Source of the DNA: Deltaproteobacteria bacterium
GTDB lineage: Bacteria > Myxococcota_A > Polyangia > Polyangiales > Ga0077539
Assembly: GCA_016218725.1 (NCBI GenBank)
Contig: JACRDB010000154.1
Location: 28,946 to 92,945 of the forward strand
Direction: 5' to 3'
Length of the DNA: 64,000 nt
The position numbers were made by a program, and so were the translations under genes. Positions 25,201 to 33,155 of this stretch are shown here, in pieces; the first letter of the stretch is position 1; each line of letters begins with the position of its first letter. The notes beneath the pieces were generated by a model. That model was not told the DNA's origin. It searched no databases and saw nothing but the letters and a program-made list of their open reading frames with translations.

Positions 25201-26708
25201 ACCGCGAGCTGGACGTGCCGGCGATCCCCATCGACAGCTCCCTGGGCGTGACCCCCAACAACTTCGGGACCTCGCTGGCGGCGGGTGACCTTGACGGCGA
25301 CGGCTGTGATGACCTGCTGGTGGGCACGCCCGGGCTCCCGACCACTTCGGGCCGCGCGGAGGTCCTCTGGGGAGGACCCGCCTTCGGGCGGACCGTCCCC
25401 ACGGGAGGCGCCCGCACGCTCCTCGGCCGAGGGACCGAGCCCGGACGAGGCGTCGGTGAGGAGTTCGGCGCCGCGGTAGCGCTCGCCGACGTGGACGGCG
25501 ACGGCGACAAGGACGTGCTGGTCACCGCCGCCAACTCGCCGGACACCAGACTGGCGCCCACCCGCCGCGGGAGGGTCTACCTGTTCCTCAACAACGGCGG
25601 TCGCTCCCTCGGGGTCGGCGGCGCGGCCAGCTCGCTCAACGTGCTCTGTCCCGTCTCCGACGGCACCCTGCGCGCCTGCCCCTCGCCGTCGCGCTGGGGG
25701 CAGTCCCTCGTCGGGGCGAGGGTGTGCTCCAGCTCCACCTCCACGACCTGCGCCCGCCATGACGTGCTGGTGTCGTCCGCGCCCTTCGCGGGCGCGGTGC
25801 GGTGGTTCCCACGGGGAGGCCCCTCGCTCCAGAACACCTTCGAGCCGGGCGTGGGCGCCCTCGACCGCGCCATGAGCGCCATGGACGAACAGACCGGTCA
25901 GGGCCTCGCCGCCGGAGACCTCGACGACGACGGGTTCAACGACCTCTTCGTCGGGATCACCCGCAACACCGCCGCGCCGGCCGGGTCCGTGGGCCGACTC
26001 CTGCGGATGGGCGGACAGGCGACGGCCGCGCCTCCCACCTGGACGCCGTCGTCGCCCTCCGCGTCGCCGGTGTCCTTCACGGGGGACTGCTGCCAGACGG
26101 GGGTCTTCCGTTGGTCGAGCTGCGTCCCTGCCTCCGACGGCGGCCGCTGCCCGGCGGTCATGACACCATGGTCCCCCGGCGGATCCTTTGCATTTGAAGG
26201 CCCGTCGGCGACGCGTCCCGACCAGGGCGGGACCCGGGTGGGCGTGCGGTCCTCCACCCAGTTCGGGTTCTCCCTCGCGGTCTCGCCCTTCCGGCCCGAC
26301 CCGTTGGACCCTCCAGGGGAGCCCGCGACGGGCTTTCTTGTGGTGGGGGACCCGCTGGCCCGGGCGCCCTCCGCGCTGCTGCCCGGGGCCGCGCCGGGGC
26401 CCGCGTCCGGGGTCGCCTGGCTCCTGCATTACAACCGCGACTGCAACGACCAGGGCTTCCGCCACACCCTCCTCCATCCCCTGGTCGAGCCGCTCCCCCC
26501 GGCTGGCGCGCGGGACCCTCGCGGCACGGACCGCTTCGGTCACGCCGTCCTGATCGCCAATATCGAGACCGATCGGGTCCCCCAGGTGATCGTGGGCGCG
26601 CCCGGCTACAACTCCTTCGGCGGCGCGGTCTGGGTGTGCCCAAACCCCGAGCACGAGTCCTGCACCCCCACGGAGTGCGCCTTCCTCCCGCTGGCGTCGG
26701 TCCGTTGA
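22239..26708 (+). CDS. secreted zinc phospholipase C-like protein with FG-GAP propeller
   Basis: 1489 residues. The signal MRRALSAAALVAAVASSDRP...AGA leaves Trp24 as the probable mature N-terminus, then a DYEHRAIARAAL helix with His43. Residues 273-283 read HFLGDRWSSGH, identical in spacing to the zinc-binding HxxGDxxxxxH of Bacillus-type phospholipase C and S1/P1 nucleases, where the free N-terminal Trp also binds zinc. The middle (to about 850) holds further His/Asp-rich stretches. An IPT/TIG-like segment (PGARFLITGRDFGDQGTVEL) follows, then FG-GAP blades with DLDGDGCDD, DVDGDGDKD, DLDDDGFND and VIVGAPGYNSFGGAVW. Exported; a phospholipid or nucleic acid phosphodiester substrate is inferred. 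It overlaps the upstream lipoprotein by 16 bases. Confidence 0.82.
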   Translation: MRRALSAAALVAAVASSDRPAGAWEVGFERCPELWNCAYDYEHRAIARAALQAVGADAFADDDSRGADPLCRNCPSPPCTSLQRGNRDVSGSQTCSYDSRITSRTPDGGFCVTDLNSWFIPRDDPFHDRGLPADHLSSPLEERYLPESDHAAEAPDLLYSVYDFIGKASHCVPLPELDRTAPRGATQFSSCHSFVGGWLGMLNSNHFSPQNFYSWQRYHRIARRLAGRAAALREALEGDYSAMPTEPRYRPELRTFVEEAEREALFYEGAAQHFLGDRWSSGHMWERWGFPDSGVRDFGPVAYCPSFVVVDGVPSSPECNFQRRLLNLAAITGLMFHGAQGLAQVPSMQCAPEVEVELPFGRRGTPTLTQLLALYFATTGSIPFLSLPDIALVGPLTARGLRPAQAVLLTDGGSPTPFNMVGDYRYLNLDAGAWNPRNQDPRCLEARFNSVWRVPDGSALPLGTERQRGLLRECTQRSYVEVLRALGPNGSSFGVLPVRADGPTPPRSIDDVNDACWSAWSTNASMRRTFNSIFGEDPETFIDVLGRAVPTLSSGQLDDNFRAALIRLSMVVALEPPDGDNGTSLARGGLGPQLNFPTNRFTPRAPRHFEEEDLDALPAFVDPATFRDFPGRDRRTIFGYFHRAHMDYWCGRADFDDTVATTDFDRPHLNADNSFNLHHLRRPSRLGLDALGRPRVPTTEEREVINDEVHVCEIMASRLFRHVSQVDPTDLEVIENHERPPCETLADPARPFPEARLSPILRRFRAEPLNPRNAPYYIPRQYAPHDVATTPYDDATSPDHVATHFLRTVVNWCERVPFIDVQQRGRGRDAVFFARPGVLGATTPPAAVPGARFLITGRDFGDQGTVELIPTASCMGCAPLPCAVPPRGWEDRRVEFIVNPAAVQGGRYYLKVTNTTDPAHPRSSERYAELEIGGPCSPGDRCGFSLAAGHFVPPRGRMTCATTGPRDLAVGAPGARGQAGLIYLLPADRELDVPAIPIDSSLGVTPNNFGTSLAAGDLDGDGCDDLLVGTPGLPTTSGRAEVLWGGPAFGRTVPTGGARTLLGRGTEPGRGVGEEFGAAVALADVDGDGDKDVLVTAANSPDTRLAPTRRGRVYLFLNNGGRSLGVGGAASSLNVLCPVSDGTLRACPSPSRWGQSLVGARVCSSSTSTTCARHDVLVSSAPFAGAVRWFPRGGPSLQNTFEPGVGALDRAMSAMDEQTGQGLAAGDLDDDGFNDLFVGITRNTAAPAGSVGRLLRMGGQATAAPPTWTPSSPSASPVSFTGDCCQTGVFRWSSCVPASDGGRCPAVMTPWSPGGSFAFEGPSATRPDQGGTRVGVRSSTQFGFSLAVSPFRPDPLDPPGEPATGFLVVGDPLARAPSALLPGAAPGPASGVAWLLHYNRDCNDQGFRHTLLHPLVEPLPPAGARDPRGTDRFGHAVLIANIETDRVPQVIVGAPGYNSFGGAVWVCPNPEHESCTPTECAFLPLASVR

Positions 26709-26765
26709 CAGGCCCCCTTTACCCAGTGAGGGCGGTGGGCTAGCGTCCGTCCCTACGAGGATGTC

Positions 26766-28301
26766 ATGCGAATCGTCTCCACGATCACCTTGATGGCGCT
26801 CTCATCGTGGCCCGGCGAGGTCCTCGCTCAGGGCGCCGGAAACATCGCGGAGCGCGTGATGATCGACGCGACGGTGTTCCCGGCGGCGCGGTGCAACGAC
26901 GGCAGCGCGCCTCGGTATTCGTACGCGCTCGCCTCCAGGACCACCAGGAAGTGGCTCATCTTCCTCCAGGGCGGCGCCTCCTGCCACGACGAGGACACCT
27001 GCGCGAATCGCTGGTTCGACATCGACCACCCTCGCATCGGCGCCCTCAACGACCCGGAGATCGGCAACCACCGGAACATGGTCAACGCCGACTCGCCCCG
27101 CGACTACACCGGCCGTGGAGTCGTCGACTTCCGCACCCACTACGGGGTCAATCCCTTCCAGGACATGAACCGCCTGTACGTGCACTACTGCTCCTCGGAC
27201 CTCTGGAGCGGGCACGGGGGGACCCAGGTCCCTGGCGCCACCTTCGCCGCGAGGTGGCAGTCCATCGTCGCCTACGGCGGCGCCCAGCGCTTTGACTATC
27301 TTGAGCCACCCCCCGTGCTCTATTTCTCGGGCGCCGACATCGTCACCGCCATCGTCGACATCATCAAGACCGGCACCTTCAAGGGCGGCGGCTCGGGCGC
27401 CATCGACGACTCGACGCGCCCGAACGACGCGAGCGCCGAGGTCGTGCTCGCCGGGAGCTCGGCGGGCGCCTTCGGCGTCGCCTCCAACCTCGATCGCGTC
27501 GCGCGCAGGTTCCGGGACCCGTCGGCGACGGGGCCGCTGCCGGGCGGCCTGGTCATCCCTCCGGGGGTGCCGGAGGTCGTGGTCTACGGCGTGATGGACT
27601 CGGCGGACCCCGCCGGCGCCTCGCCCGAAGCCCTGGTGGCGGCGCACTCGACGACCGACAGCGCCACCTACTGGGGCGGCGGGGATCGGCACAACACCGA
27701 GGTCGACGCCTCGTGCGTGGACAGCCAGGTGCGCGCAGGCGGCGACCCCGACCGCTGCTTCGACACCGGCTTCGTCCTGCGAGACCACCTCCAGACACCG
27801 TACTTCGTCGCGGAGAACAGCTACGACCCGGTCATCCACGGCGGCGCCTTCGCGGGGCGACGGATCGTGTACCTCGCGCTGTACCTCGCGGGAGGCATGA
27901 GCCTGGCCGAGGCCAGCATCCAGGCGACCGTCCGGGCGATCGCGGACCTGCGGTCCGGCGTCACGCGCGCCACCGCCTCGTTCGGAGTCGTCCAGGGCAA
28001 CACGCCGGGCCTTTACATCCCGAACTACCATGATGACCAGTTCGCCAACGGAGACCCCGTCGGAGTGCACCAGCTCATGGCCGCGACGGACTGGTTCTGG
28101 AACTCGCCGAGCGCGCTCGTGCCGGGCTTGCCCAGCCCCAACCTGACGCTACGCGCCGCATCGCGTCCCGACCAACGCAGCTTCGCCTCCGCGCTCCGGT
28201 GCTTCCGCGCGGCGCGCGCCGCGCCCCGCACCGTGCTCACCGACTGCGCGCACTCGGGCACCATCGACGACATGAGGGTGGTGAACGAGCGGTATCGATA
28301 G
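26766..28301 (+). CDS. pectin acetylesterase/Notum-family esterase, secreted
   Basis: 511 residues with an N-terminal signal ending VLAQG. The family blocks are clear: WLIFLQGGASCHDEDTC, DMNRLYVHYCSSDLWSGH and the nucleophile motif VVLAGSSAGAFG with Ser232. This serine-hydrolase family includes plant pectin acetylesterases and animal Notum, which removes a palmitoleoyl ester from a protein. Asp and His partners are probably in the DPVIHGG and CAHSGT regions. The gene is 57 bases after the phospholipase-like protein and on the same strand. The physiological ester is unknown. Confidence 0.88.
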   Translation: MRIVSTITLMALSSWPGEVLAQGAGNIAERVMIDATVFPAARCNDGSAPRYSYALASRTTRKWLIFLQGGASCHDEDTCANRWFDIDHPRIGALNDPEIGNHRNMVNADSPRDYTGRGVVDFRTHYGVNPFQDMNRLYVHYCSSDLWSGHGGTQVPGATFAARWQSIVAYGGAQRFDYLEPPPVLYFSGADIVTAIVDIIKTGTFKGGGSGAIDDSTRPNDASAEVVLAGSSAGAFGVASNLDRVARRFRDPSATGPLPGGLVIPPGVPEVVVYGVMDSADPAGASPEALVAAHSTTDSATYWGGGDRHNTEVDASCVDSQVRAGGDPDRCFDTGFVLRDHLQTPYFVAENSYDPVIHGGAFAGRRIVYLALYLAGGMSLAEASIQATVRAIADLRSGVTRATASFGVVQGNTPGLYIPNYHDDQFANGDPVGVHQLMAATDWFWNSPSALVPGLPSPNLTLRAASRPDQRSFASALRCFRAARAAPRTVLTDCAHSGTIDDMRVVNERYR

Positions 28302-28303
28302 CT

Positions 28304-29797
28304 TCACGAACCCCGGGCGTGGGCCAACGCGCCGCTCGGACCCGAGGAACTCCTGCACACCATCGAGGTGCTCCCGCGTCGGAGCGCGCGCCTCCGCCTC
28401 CGCGCCGCGCACCCCGCCAGCGCCAGGAGCCACCCCAGGCGCACCCCCCGCGCCCCCCCCGCGCCGCAGCCGCACCCGCCGCTCACCACCCCGCCGGCGC
28501 CGCCCGCGTCCTCCTCGGGCGCGTCGTCCACCACGATGACCCCGTCGTCCGGCAGCCCCGGGCGCGTGTCCGGCGCGCCGTCCGCCCGCGCGTCCGTCGG
28601 CCGCGCGGTGTCCGGAGGCGCCGCGCTGTCCGCCGGCGCCGCGCTGTCCGCCGGCAGAGGCGCTGTATCGCGCGGCGGGGCCGTCGTATCCGGCGCCACG
28701 GTGTCCAGCGGCGGGCTCGTGTCCGGTGGAGGCCCCGCGTCCACGGGCTCCGCGCGCGTCCAGCACAGGTAGTTGTCCAGCCAGGTGTGGGGGTCCGCGG
28801 CCTCGATCCACGGGAGGCACTCCAGCCCGTCCAGGGGCCCCGCGTTGCTCCACGAGAGCCTCCACGAGCTCCCGGGCGGCAGGCACAGGTAGTTGTCGCT
28901 CCAGCCCTGCTCCGGCGGCTCCGAGGGCTCCACCACCGCCGTGCAGGTCATCCCCGCGATGGGGCCCGCGTAGCTCCAGCGAAGCCCCAGGTCCGTCTCC
29001 GAACAGACGTAGTTGTCCCCCCAGGTGTCCGGGTCCGCGGGCTCCTCCGTGGCCACACACCGAAGGCCCTCGATGGGCCCCGCGCAGTGCCACGCAAAGG
29101 GCGAGCGCCGTTGCAGACACGGCGGCGCTGGCGGCGGTGGCGGTGGTGGCGGCGGTGGCGGCGGCGGTGGCGGCGACGCGGCGCAGCTCTCCGATGGGAG
29201 ACCGCGGTAGGGTCCCTGGTCCAGCCAGTAGCTCGCCGGTCCCCCGCAGCCCGACCGCGCCGCGAAGGGGTCGTCCGCCGCGCCCCCCACGCGCACCTCG
29301 AAGTGCAGGTGAGGCCCCGTGGAAAACCCCGAGCTCCCCACCTGCCCGAGCGCCTGCCCGCAGGTCACCCGCTCCCCCACCCGCACCCTCACGCTCCCGT
29401 TGCGGAGGTGCCCGTACCAGGTCTCCCGCCCGTCTCCGTGGCGCAGCGCGACGTGGTTGCCAAAGCCCCCTCCGCCCGCGCAGGAGCCCGACGTGCACCG
29501 GTCAAACTCCCCGTCGTGCGAGGCGAACACCGTCCCCTCGGCCCCCGCCACCACCGCGCGCCCCTCGTCCTGCGCGCGGAACGTCCCGTAGATGGCAATG
29601 TCCGTCCCTCGATGGCCGTTGTAGGTGTTGGACCCACAGTTCCAATCGCGGACGCCTCCACCCGTATCGAGGTCAAAGTACGCGGTCACCGTGGCGCAGC
29701 CGCCGTGGCAGCTCCCCAGGGGGTGGCGGTAGGGCTGGGCCAGGGCGCTTGGGGCGCCGAGGAGGAGGCTCAGGGCCAGCGCCGCGCGAGGGCTCAC
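28304..29797 (-). CDS. M23-family peptidase with triple repeat and MYXO-CTERM-like tail
   Basis: 497 residues from a GTG (signal LALSLLLGAPSALAQ). The M23/LytM metallopeptidase part has HRGTDIAIYG, GFGNHVALRHGDG, WYGHLRNGS and GPHLHFEVR, which supply the zinc ligands; the family cuts peptidoglycan cross-links. A 15-Pro run follows, then three copies of a roughly 45-residue unit with GPI-GL-C and W-DNY-C motifs, then an Asp/Pro/Thr tether. The tail GGCGCGAGGARGVRLGWLLALAG plus Arg-rich end is MYXO-CTERM-like, though with about 27 extra residues after the Arg cluster. Its GTG overlaps the upstream lipoprotein stop (GTGA). Confidence 0.87.
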   Translation of the reverse strand: MSPRAALALSLLLGAPSALAQPYRHPLGSCHGGCATVTAYFDLDTGGGVRDWNCGSNTYNGHRGTDIAIYGTFRAQDEGRAVVAGAEGTVFASHDGEFDRCTSGSCAGGGGFGNHVALRHGDGRETWYGHLRNGSVRVRVGERVTCGQALGQVGSSGFSTGPHLHFEVRVGGAADDPFAARSGCGGPASYWLDQGPYRGLPSESCAASPPPPPPPPPPPPPPPAPPCLQRRSPFAWHCAGPIEGLRCVATEEPADPDTWGDNYVCSETDLGLRWSYAGPIAGMTCTAVVEPSEPPEQGWSDNYLCLPPGSSWRLSWSNAGPLDGLECLPWIEAADPHTWLDNYLCWTRAEPVDAGPPPDTSPPLDTVAPDTTAPPRDTAPLPADSAAPADSAAPPDTARPTDARADGAPDTRPGLPDDGVIVVDDAPEEDAGGAGGVVSGGCGCGAGGARGVRLGWLLALAGCAARRRRRALRRGSTSMVCRSSSGPSGALAHARGS

Positions 29798-30387
29798 GGC
29801 GCGGGCACCTGCACCTCTCCCGAGGGCCCTCGCCAGCGGAGGCTGGCGCCCTCGGCGCGGAAGCTTCGGGCCTCCACCGGCGGAGGGACAAAGCGCGGGT
29901 CGCGCACGCTGGCGAGCCCGAGGTTGAGCACCCTGCGCGCCACCCCGACGGGCTCCACCGTCACGCGGTAGAGCCCCACCACGCGCTCGGTCGGGTCCGT
30001 GCCCCACACATACAGGCTCCGTCCGTCCGCGGAGAAGGCCGGGCGGTCGGCGGTGAGGAGCGCGCCGGTGGCCACCACCCGGGCGCCCTCCGGGAGCCCC
30101 CAGAGCACCACCTCGGAGCCCCTGGGCGAGCGCCGGGCGCAGGCCGCCCAGCGGCCCGTCGGGCTCCGGGCAAGCTCCGGCAAAGCCCCCCGGTCCAGCA
30201 CCCTCCCGCCCAGGGTGAGCACACCGTCGCGAGAGACCGCCAGGACCCCGAAGGGCGTGGCCAGCGAGGCCTCCGGGCGCCCTTCCGTGGCCCTCGGGGG
30301 GGGCTCCAGACCCACCGTGCCCGTACACCCCAGGAGGGCCCCGAGGGCTAGCACCCACACCGTGACCACGCGACCCATCGGTGGCAT
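29794..30387 (-). CDS. lipoprotein with TolB-like propeller fragment
   Basis: 197 residues. MPPMGRVVTVWVLALGALLGC carries the lipobox LLGC; a second in-frame ATG at 30378 is an alternative start. The mature part has short WD/TolB-like units: LARSPTGRWAACARRSPRGSEVVLWG and PAFSADGRSLYVWG, then VVGLYRVTVEPVG. That is too few blades for a full propeller. The stop overlaps the GTG of the M23 peptidase gene, so the two are translationally coupled and probably share an envelope role. Confidence 0.75.
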   Translation of the reverse strand: MPPMGRVVTVWVLALGALLGCTGTVGLEPPPRATEGRPEASLATPFGVLAVSRDGVLTLGGRVLDRGALPELARSPTGRWAACARRSPRGSEVVLWGLPEGARVVATGALLTADRPAFSADGRSLYVWGTDPTERVVGLYRVTVEPVGVARRVLNLGLASVRDPRFVPPPVEARSFRAEGASLRWRGPSGEVQVPAP

Positions 30388-30418
30388 TAGAGACCATCGC
30401 ACGGCGCGGTCAACGGTG

Positions 30419-30424
30419 TACCCT
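30419..30424 (+). promoter_or_regulatory. -10-like hexamer for the oxidase operon
   Basis: TACCCT ends nine bases before the ATG at 30434, with only a C-rich spacer and no Shine-Dalgarno sequence. Confidence 0.35.
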
Positions 30425-30433
30425 CCCCCACCG

Positions 30434-31705
30434 ATGGCGCCACGCCGGATCGACCCGCGGAGCCAGACCCCCGTCGGCTCCTTCCTGCACGACGGCCAGC
30501 GCGTGGCCTTCCGCGCGGGGGAGTCCCTCGCCCTGGCGCTCCTGGCCGCCGGGCGAGGGAGCCTCTCGCGCAGCCCCAAGTACCACCGCCCCCGCGGGCC
30601 CCTGTGCCTCCGAGGCGCCTGCGAGGGCTGCCTGGTGCGCGTAGGCGACCTCCCGGGGCAGCTCGCCTGCCGCGTCCCCGCCGCCGAGGGCCTGGAGGTG
30701 CGCTCGCAGAACGCCTTCCCCAACGCCTCGCTGGACCTCTTCCGGGTGACCGACTGGTTCTTCCCGAAGCACCTGGACCACCATCACCTCCTGGTGAACG
30801 CCGGCGCCACGCTCAACCGCGCCATGCAAGTCTTCGCCCGGAGAATGGCCGGCCTGGGCACCCTCCCCTCGGAGGAACACCCCTTTCCCACACCCTCCAC
30901 CCTCTCCGTGGACGCCCTCGTGGTCGGCGCCGGGACGGCCGGGATGGCCGTCGCCAACGCCCTCGCCCGGGAGGGCTTCCAGGTCGCCTGCTGCGAGGAG
31001 GAGCCCCGCCCCGGCGGTGAAGCCCTGGACCGAAGGGACGCTCCTACACTCACCGACCTGTGTGACAAGGTACGCTTCCTGGGGAGCACCTCTGCGGTGG
31101 CGACCTTCGACGACGGGACCTTGTGTGTGGGCCCCGAGGGCCTTGGGCTTGTGCGGGCGCGCGCGAGGGTGTTCGCCACGGGGTGCGTGGACTCCGTGGG
31201 GCTCTTCCCCCAGAACGACCTGCCGGGGGTGTTCACCGCCCGCGCCGCCGCGAGGATGCTCCGCGCGGGGGTGGTCCCTGGCGAGCGGGTGGTGGTCGCG
31301 GGGAGCGGGGCCCTGGCGTCGGAGGTGGCCGCCGGGTGCGCCGAGGCCGGGGTGCGGGTCACCCACGCCGAGGGCGTGGTCGAGGCCCACGGGACCAGCG
31401 CCGTGAAGGCCGCCACGGTGACGGCCCACGGTCGCGCGGAGAAGGTGAAATGCGACGCCCTGGTGGTGGCGCTCACCGCGACCCCGGCCTACGAGCTGGC
31501 GGGCCAGGCCGGGGCCCTGGTGCGCTGGGACGCGAGCGCGCGGTGCTTCATCCCCGAGGCCCTCGCGGACGGCTCCACCCGCGCGCCGGGGGTGTACGTC
31601 ACGGGCTCCGTCCGCGCGCCCGGGGCCGCCCTGCAAGCGCGCCGGGAGGACGGGTCGCGGGTGGCCTTGCAAATCGCAAGCGACCTCCGAGGGGGGCGCT
31701 TGTGA
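30434..31705 (+). CDS. 2Fe-2S/FAD oxidoreductase, sarcosine-oxidase alpha-like subunit
   Basis: 423 residues. The N-terminus is a ferredoxin-like 2Fe-2S domain (FLHDGQRVAFRAGESLALALL ... CLRGACEGCLVRV ... LAC) as in the N-terminal part of sarcosine oxidase alpha, cyanide synthase HcnA/B and opine oxidases. A first dinucleotide fold begins at VDALVVGAGTAGMAVANALA and a second at RVVVAGSGALASEVAAGCAEAG. It is shorter than classical SoxA (no aminomethyltransferase half). The next two genes overlap by four bases each (GTGA), so the three subunits are made together: probably a flavin- and iron-sulfur-dependent amine or amino-acid dehydrogenase. Confidence 0.87.
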   Translation: MAPRRIDPRSQTPVGSFLHDGQRVAFRAGESLALALLAAGRGSLSRSPKYHRPRGPLCLRGACEGCLVRVGDLPGQLACRVPAAEGLEVRSQNAFPNASLDLFRVTDWFFPKHLDHHHLLVNAGATLNRAMQVFARRMAGLGTLPSEEHPFPTPSTLSVDALVVGAGTAGMAVANALAREGFQVACCEEEPRPGGEALDRRDAPTLTDLCDKVRFLGSTSAVATFDDGTLCVGPEGLGLVRARARVFATGCVDSVGLFPQNDLPGVFTARAAARMLRAGVVPGERVVVAGSGALASEVAAGCAEAGVRVTHAEGVVEAHGTSAVKAATVTAHGRAEKVKCDALVVALTATPAYELAGQAGALVRWDASARCFIPEALADGSTRAPGVYVTGSVRAPGAALQARREDGSRVALQIASDLRGGRL

Positions 31706-31980
31706 CCTCCCGGGTGCTGGTCTGCCGCTGCGAGGACGTCACCCTGGACGAGGTCGAGGAGGCCCTCGCGGGCGGCGCCACGGACCTGGAGAGCCTCAAG
31801 CGCTACACGGGCTTTGGCACCGGGTGGTGCCAGGGGAAGCAGTGCGTGGTGGCCTGCGCGAGGCTCCTGGAGGCGCGCACCGGGGCCGCTCCCCCGGCGC
31901 CGATCACCCCGAGGCCGCCCTTGCACCCCGTTCCCCTCGGGCTCCTGGCGGGGCTCCCGGACCCCGAGGAGGCCCCGTGA
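31702..31980 (+). CDS. BFD-like 2Fe-2S subunit
   Basis: 92 residues from a GTG. CRCEDVTLDEVEEAL ... GFGTGWCQGKQCVVACARLL is the BFD-like [2Fe-2S] fold with the CxC...CxxxxC ligand set found in small subunits of heterotrimeric dehydrogenases such as D-hydroxyproline/opine dehydrogenases and HcnABC. It overlaps both neighbours by four bases. It would relay electrons between the two flavin subunits. Confidence 0.9.
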   Translation: MTSRVLVCRCEDVTLDEVEEALAGGATDLESLKRYTGFGTGWCQGKQCVVACARLLEARTGAAPPAPITPRPPLHPVPLGLLAGLPDPEEAP

Positions 31981-33155
31981 AGAAGCGCGTGGTGGTGGTG
32001 GGGGCGGGGATCATGGGGCTCTCCACGGCCTTCCACCTGGCGAAGAGGGGCTGCACGGACGTCCTGGTGGTGGACCGCGGGTACCTCTGCGGCGGCGCCA
32101 GCGGGCGCAACGGCGGAGGGGTGCGCGCGCAGTTCTCCACGGAGACCAACATACGGCTCATGCAGGAGAGCATCGCCATCTGCCGGGACTTCGCTGCGGC
32201 GATGAAGATCAATGTGTGGTTCCGCCAGGGGGGCTACCTCTTCCTGGCGCGCACGCCGGAGAGGGCCCGGGACCTGGAGGCGAGCTGCGCGCTCCAGACT
32301 CGTTGCGGCTTGCCCACGCGCCTCCTGGAGCCCTCCGAGGCCCGGGGGATCGTGCCCGAGCTCGACCCCTCGGGGGTGCTCCTGGCGAGCTTCAACCCCG
32401 AGGACGGGGTGCTCTTCCCCTGGCCCTTCCTCTGGGGCTACGCCCGCGCCGCCAGGGACCTCGGGGTGGAGCTGGCCACCTTCCAGGAGGTGGTGGGCTT
32501 CGAGCGCGAGGGGGGGCGCGTAACCGCCGTGAGGCTCTGCCGCACGACCCCCGGGGAGGCGCCCGAGCGAACCCGCGAGGAGAGCCTGGTGCGCTGCGAC
32601 GAGGTGGTGCTGTGCACCGGCGCCTGGAGCCCGGAGGTGGCGCGCCTGGCGGGGGTCTCGCTCCCGAACCACCCTCACCGCCACGAGATCTGCTCGACGG
32701 AGCCGCTCAAGCCGTGGCTCGGCCCCCTGGTGGCGGACCTGACCGACGGGCTGTATTTCTCGCAGTCCATGCGGGGGGAGATCGTCGGTGGCATCTCCGT
32801 GGAGCCCGTGCCCGACGGCATCGACCAGCGCAGCTCGCGGCAGTTCCTGGCGCGCTACGCGAGGTCCCTCGTGCGGGCGGTGCCGCGCCTCGCGGGGGTC
32901 AAGGTGCTGCGCCAGTGGGCGGGCTGCTACGACCTCACGCCGGACGCCAACCCCATCGTGGGGCGCGTGGACGACCCGGAGAACCTCACCCTGGCCTGCG
33001 GGTTCATGGGCCACGGGTTCATGATGGGGCCGGTCTTCGGGCGCCTCCTGGCCGAGCACGTGCTTACCGGCGAGCGCTCGGCGCTCTTCCAGCGCTGGAG
33101 CCTGGAGCGCTACCGCACGGGCGAGCTCCTCACGGAGACCATGATCATCGGGTGA
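31977..33155 (+). CDS. DAO-family FAD oxidoreductase, sarcosine-oxidase beta-like subunit
   Basis: 392 residues from a GTG with GAGGAGG just upstream. RVVVVGAGIMGLSTAFHLAKRG is the FAD-binding fold; GGASGRNGGGVRAQFSTE and the C-terminal DANPIVGRVDDPENLTLACGFMGHGFMMGP are typical of SoxB/DadA-type oxidases that dehydrogenate secondary amines or D-amino acids. It would be the substrate-oxidising subunit of the three-gene enzyme. Its 3' end overlaps the convergent M50 protease gene by 11 bases. Substrate unknown; proline, hydroxyproline or sarcosine are the best guesses. Confidence 0.9.
   Translation: MKKRVVVVGAGIMGLSTAFHLAKRGCTDVLVVDRGYLCGGASGRNGGGVRAQFSTETNIRLMQESIAICRDFAAAMKINVWFRQGGYLFLARTPERARDLEASCALQTRCGLPTRLLEPSEARGIVPELDPSGVLLASFNPEDGVLFPWPFLWGYARAARDLGVELATFQEVVGFEREGGRVTAVRLCRTTPGEAPERTREESLVRCDEVVLCTGAWSPEVARLAGVSLPNHPHRHEICSTEPLKPWLGPLVADLTDGLYFSQSMRGEIVGGISVEPVPDGIDQRSSRQFLARYARSLVRAVPRLAGVKVLRQWAGCYDLTPDANPIVGRVDDPENLTLACGFMGHGFMMGPVFGRLLAEHVLTGERSALFQRWSLERYRTGELLTETMIIG

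Noticed and set aside
28199..29971. Plus-strand frame of 590 codons
   Set aside because: Antisense to the M23 peptidase gene; no domain and shadow-like composition.
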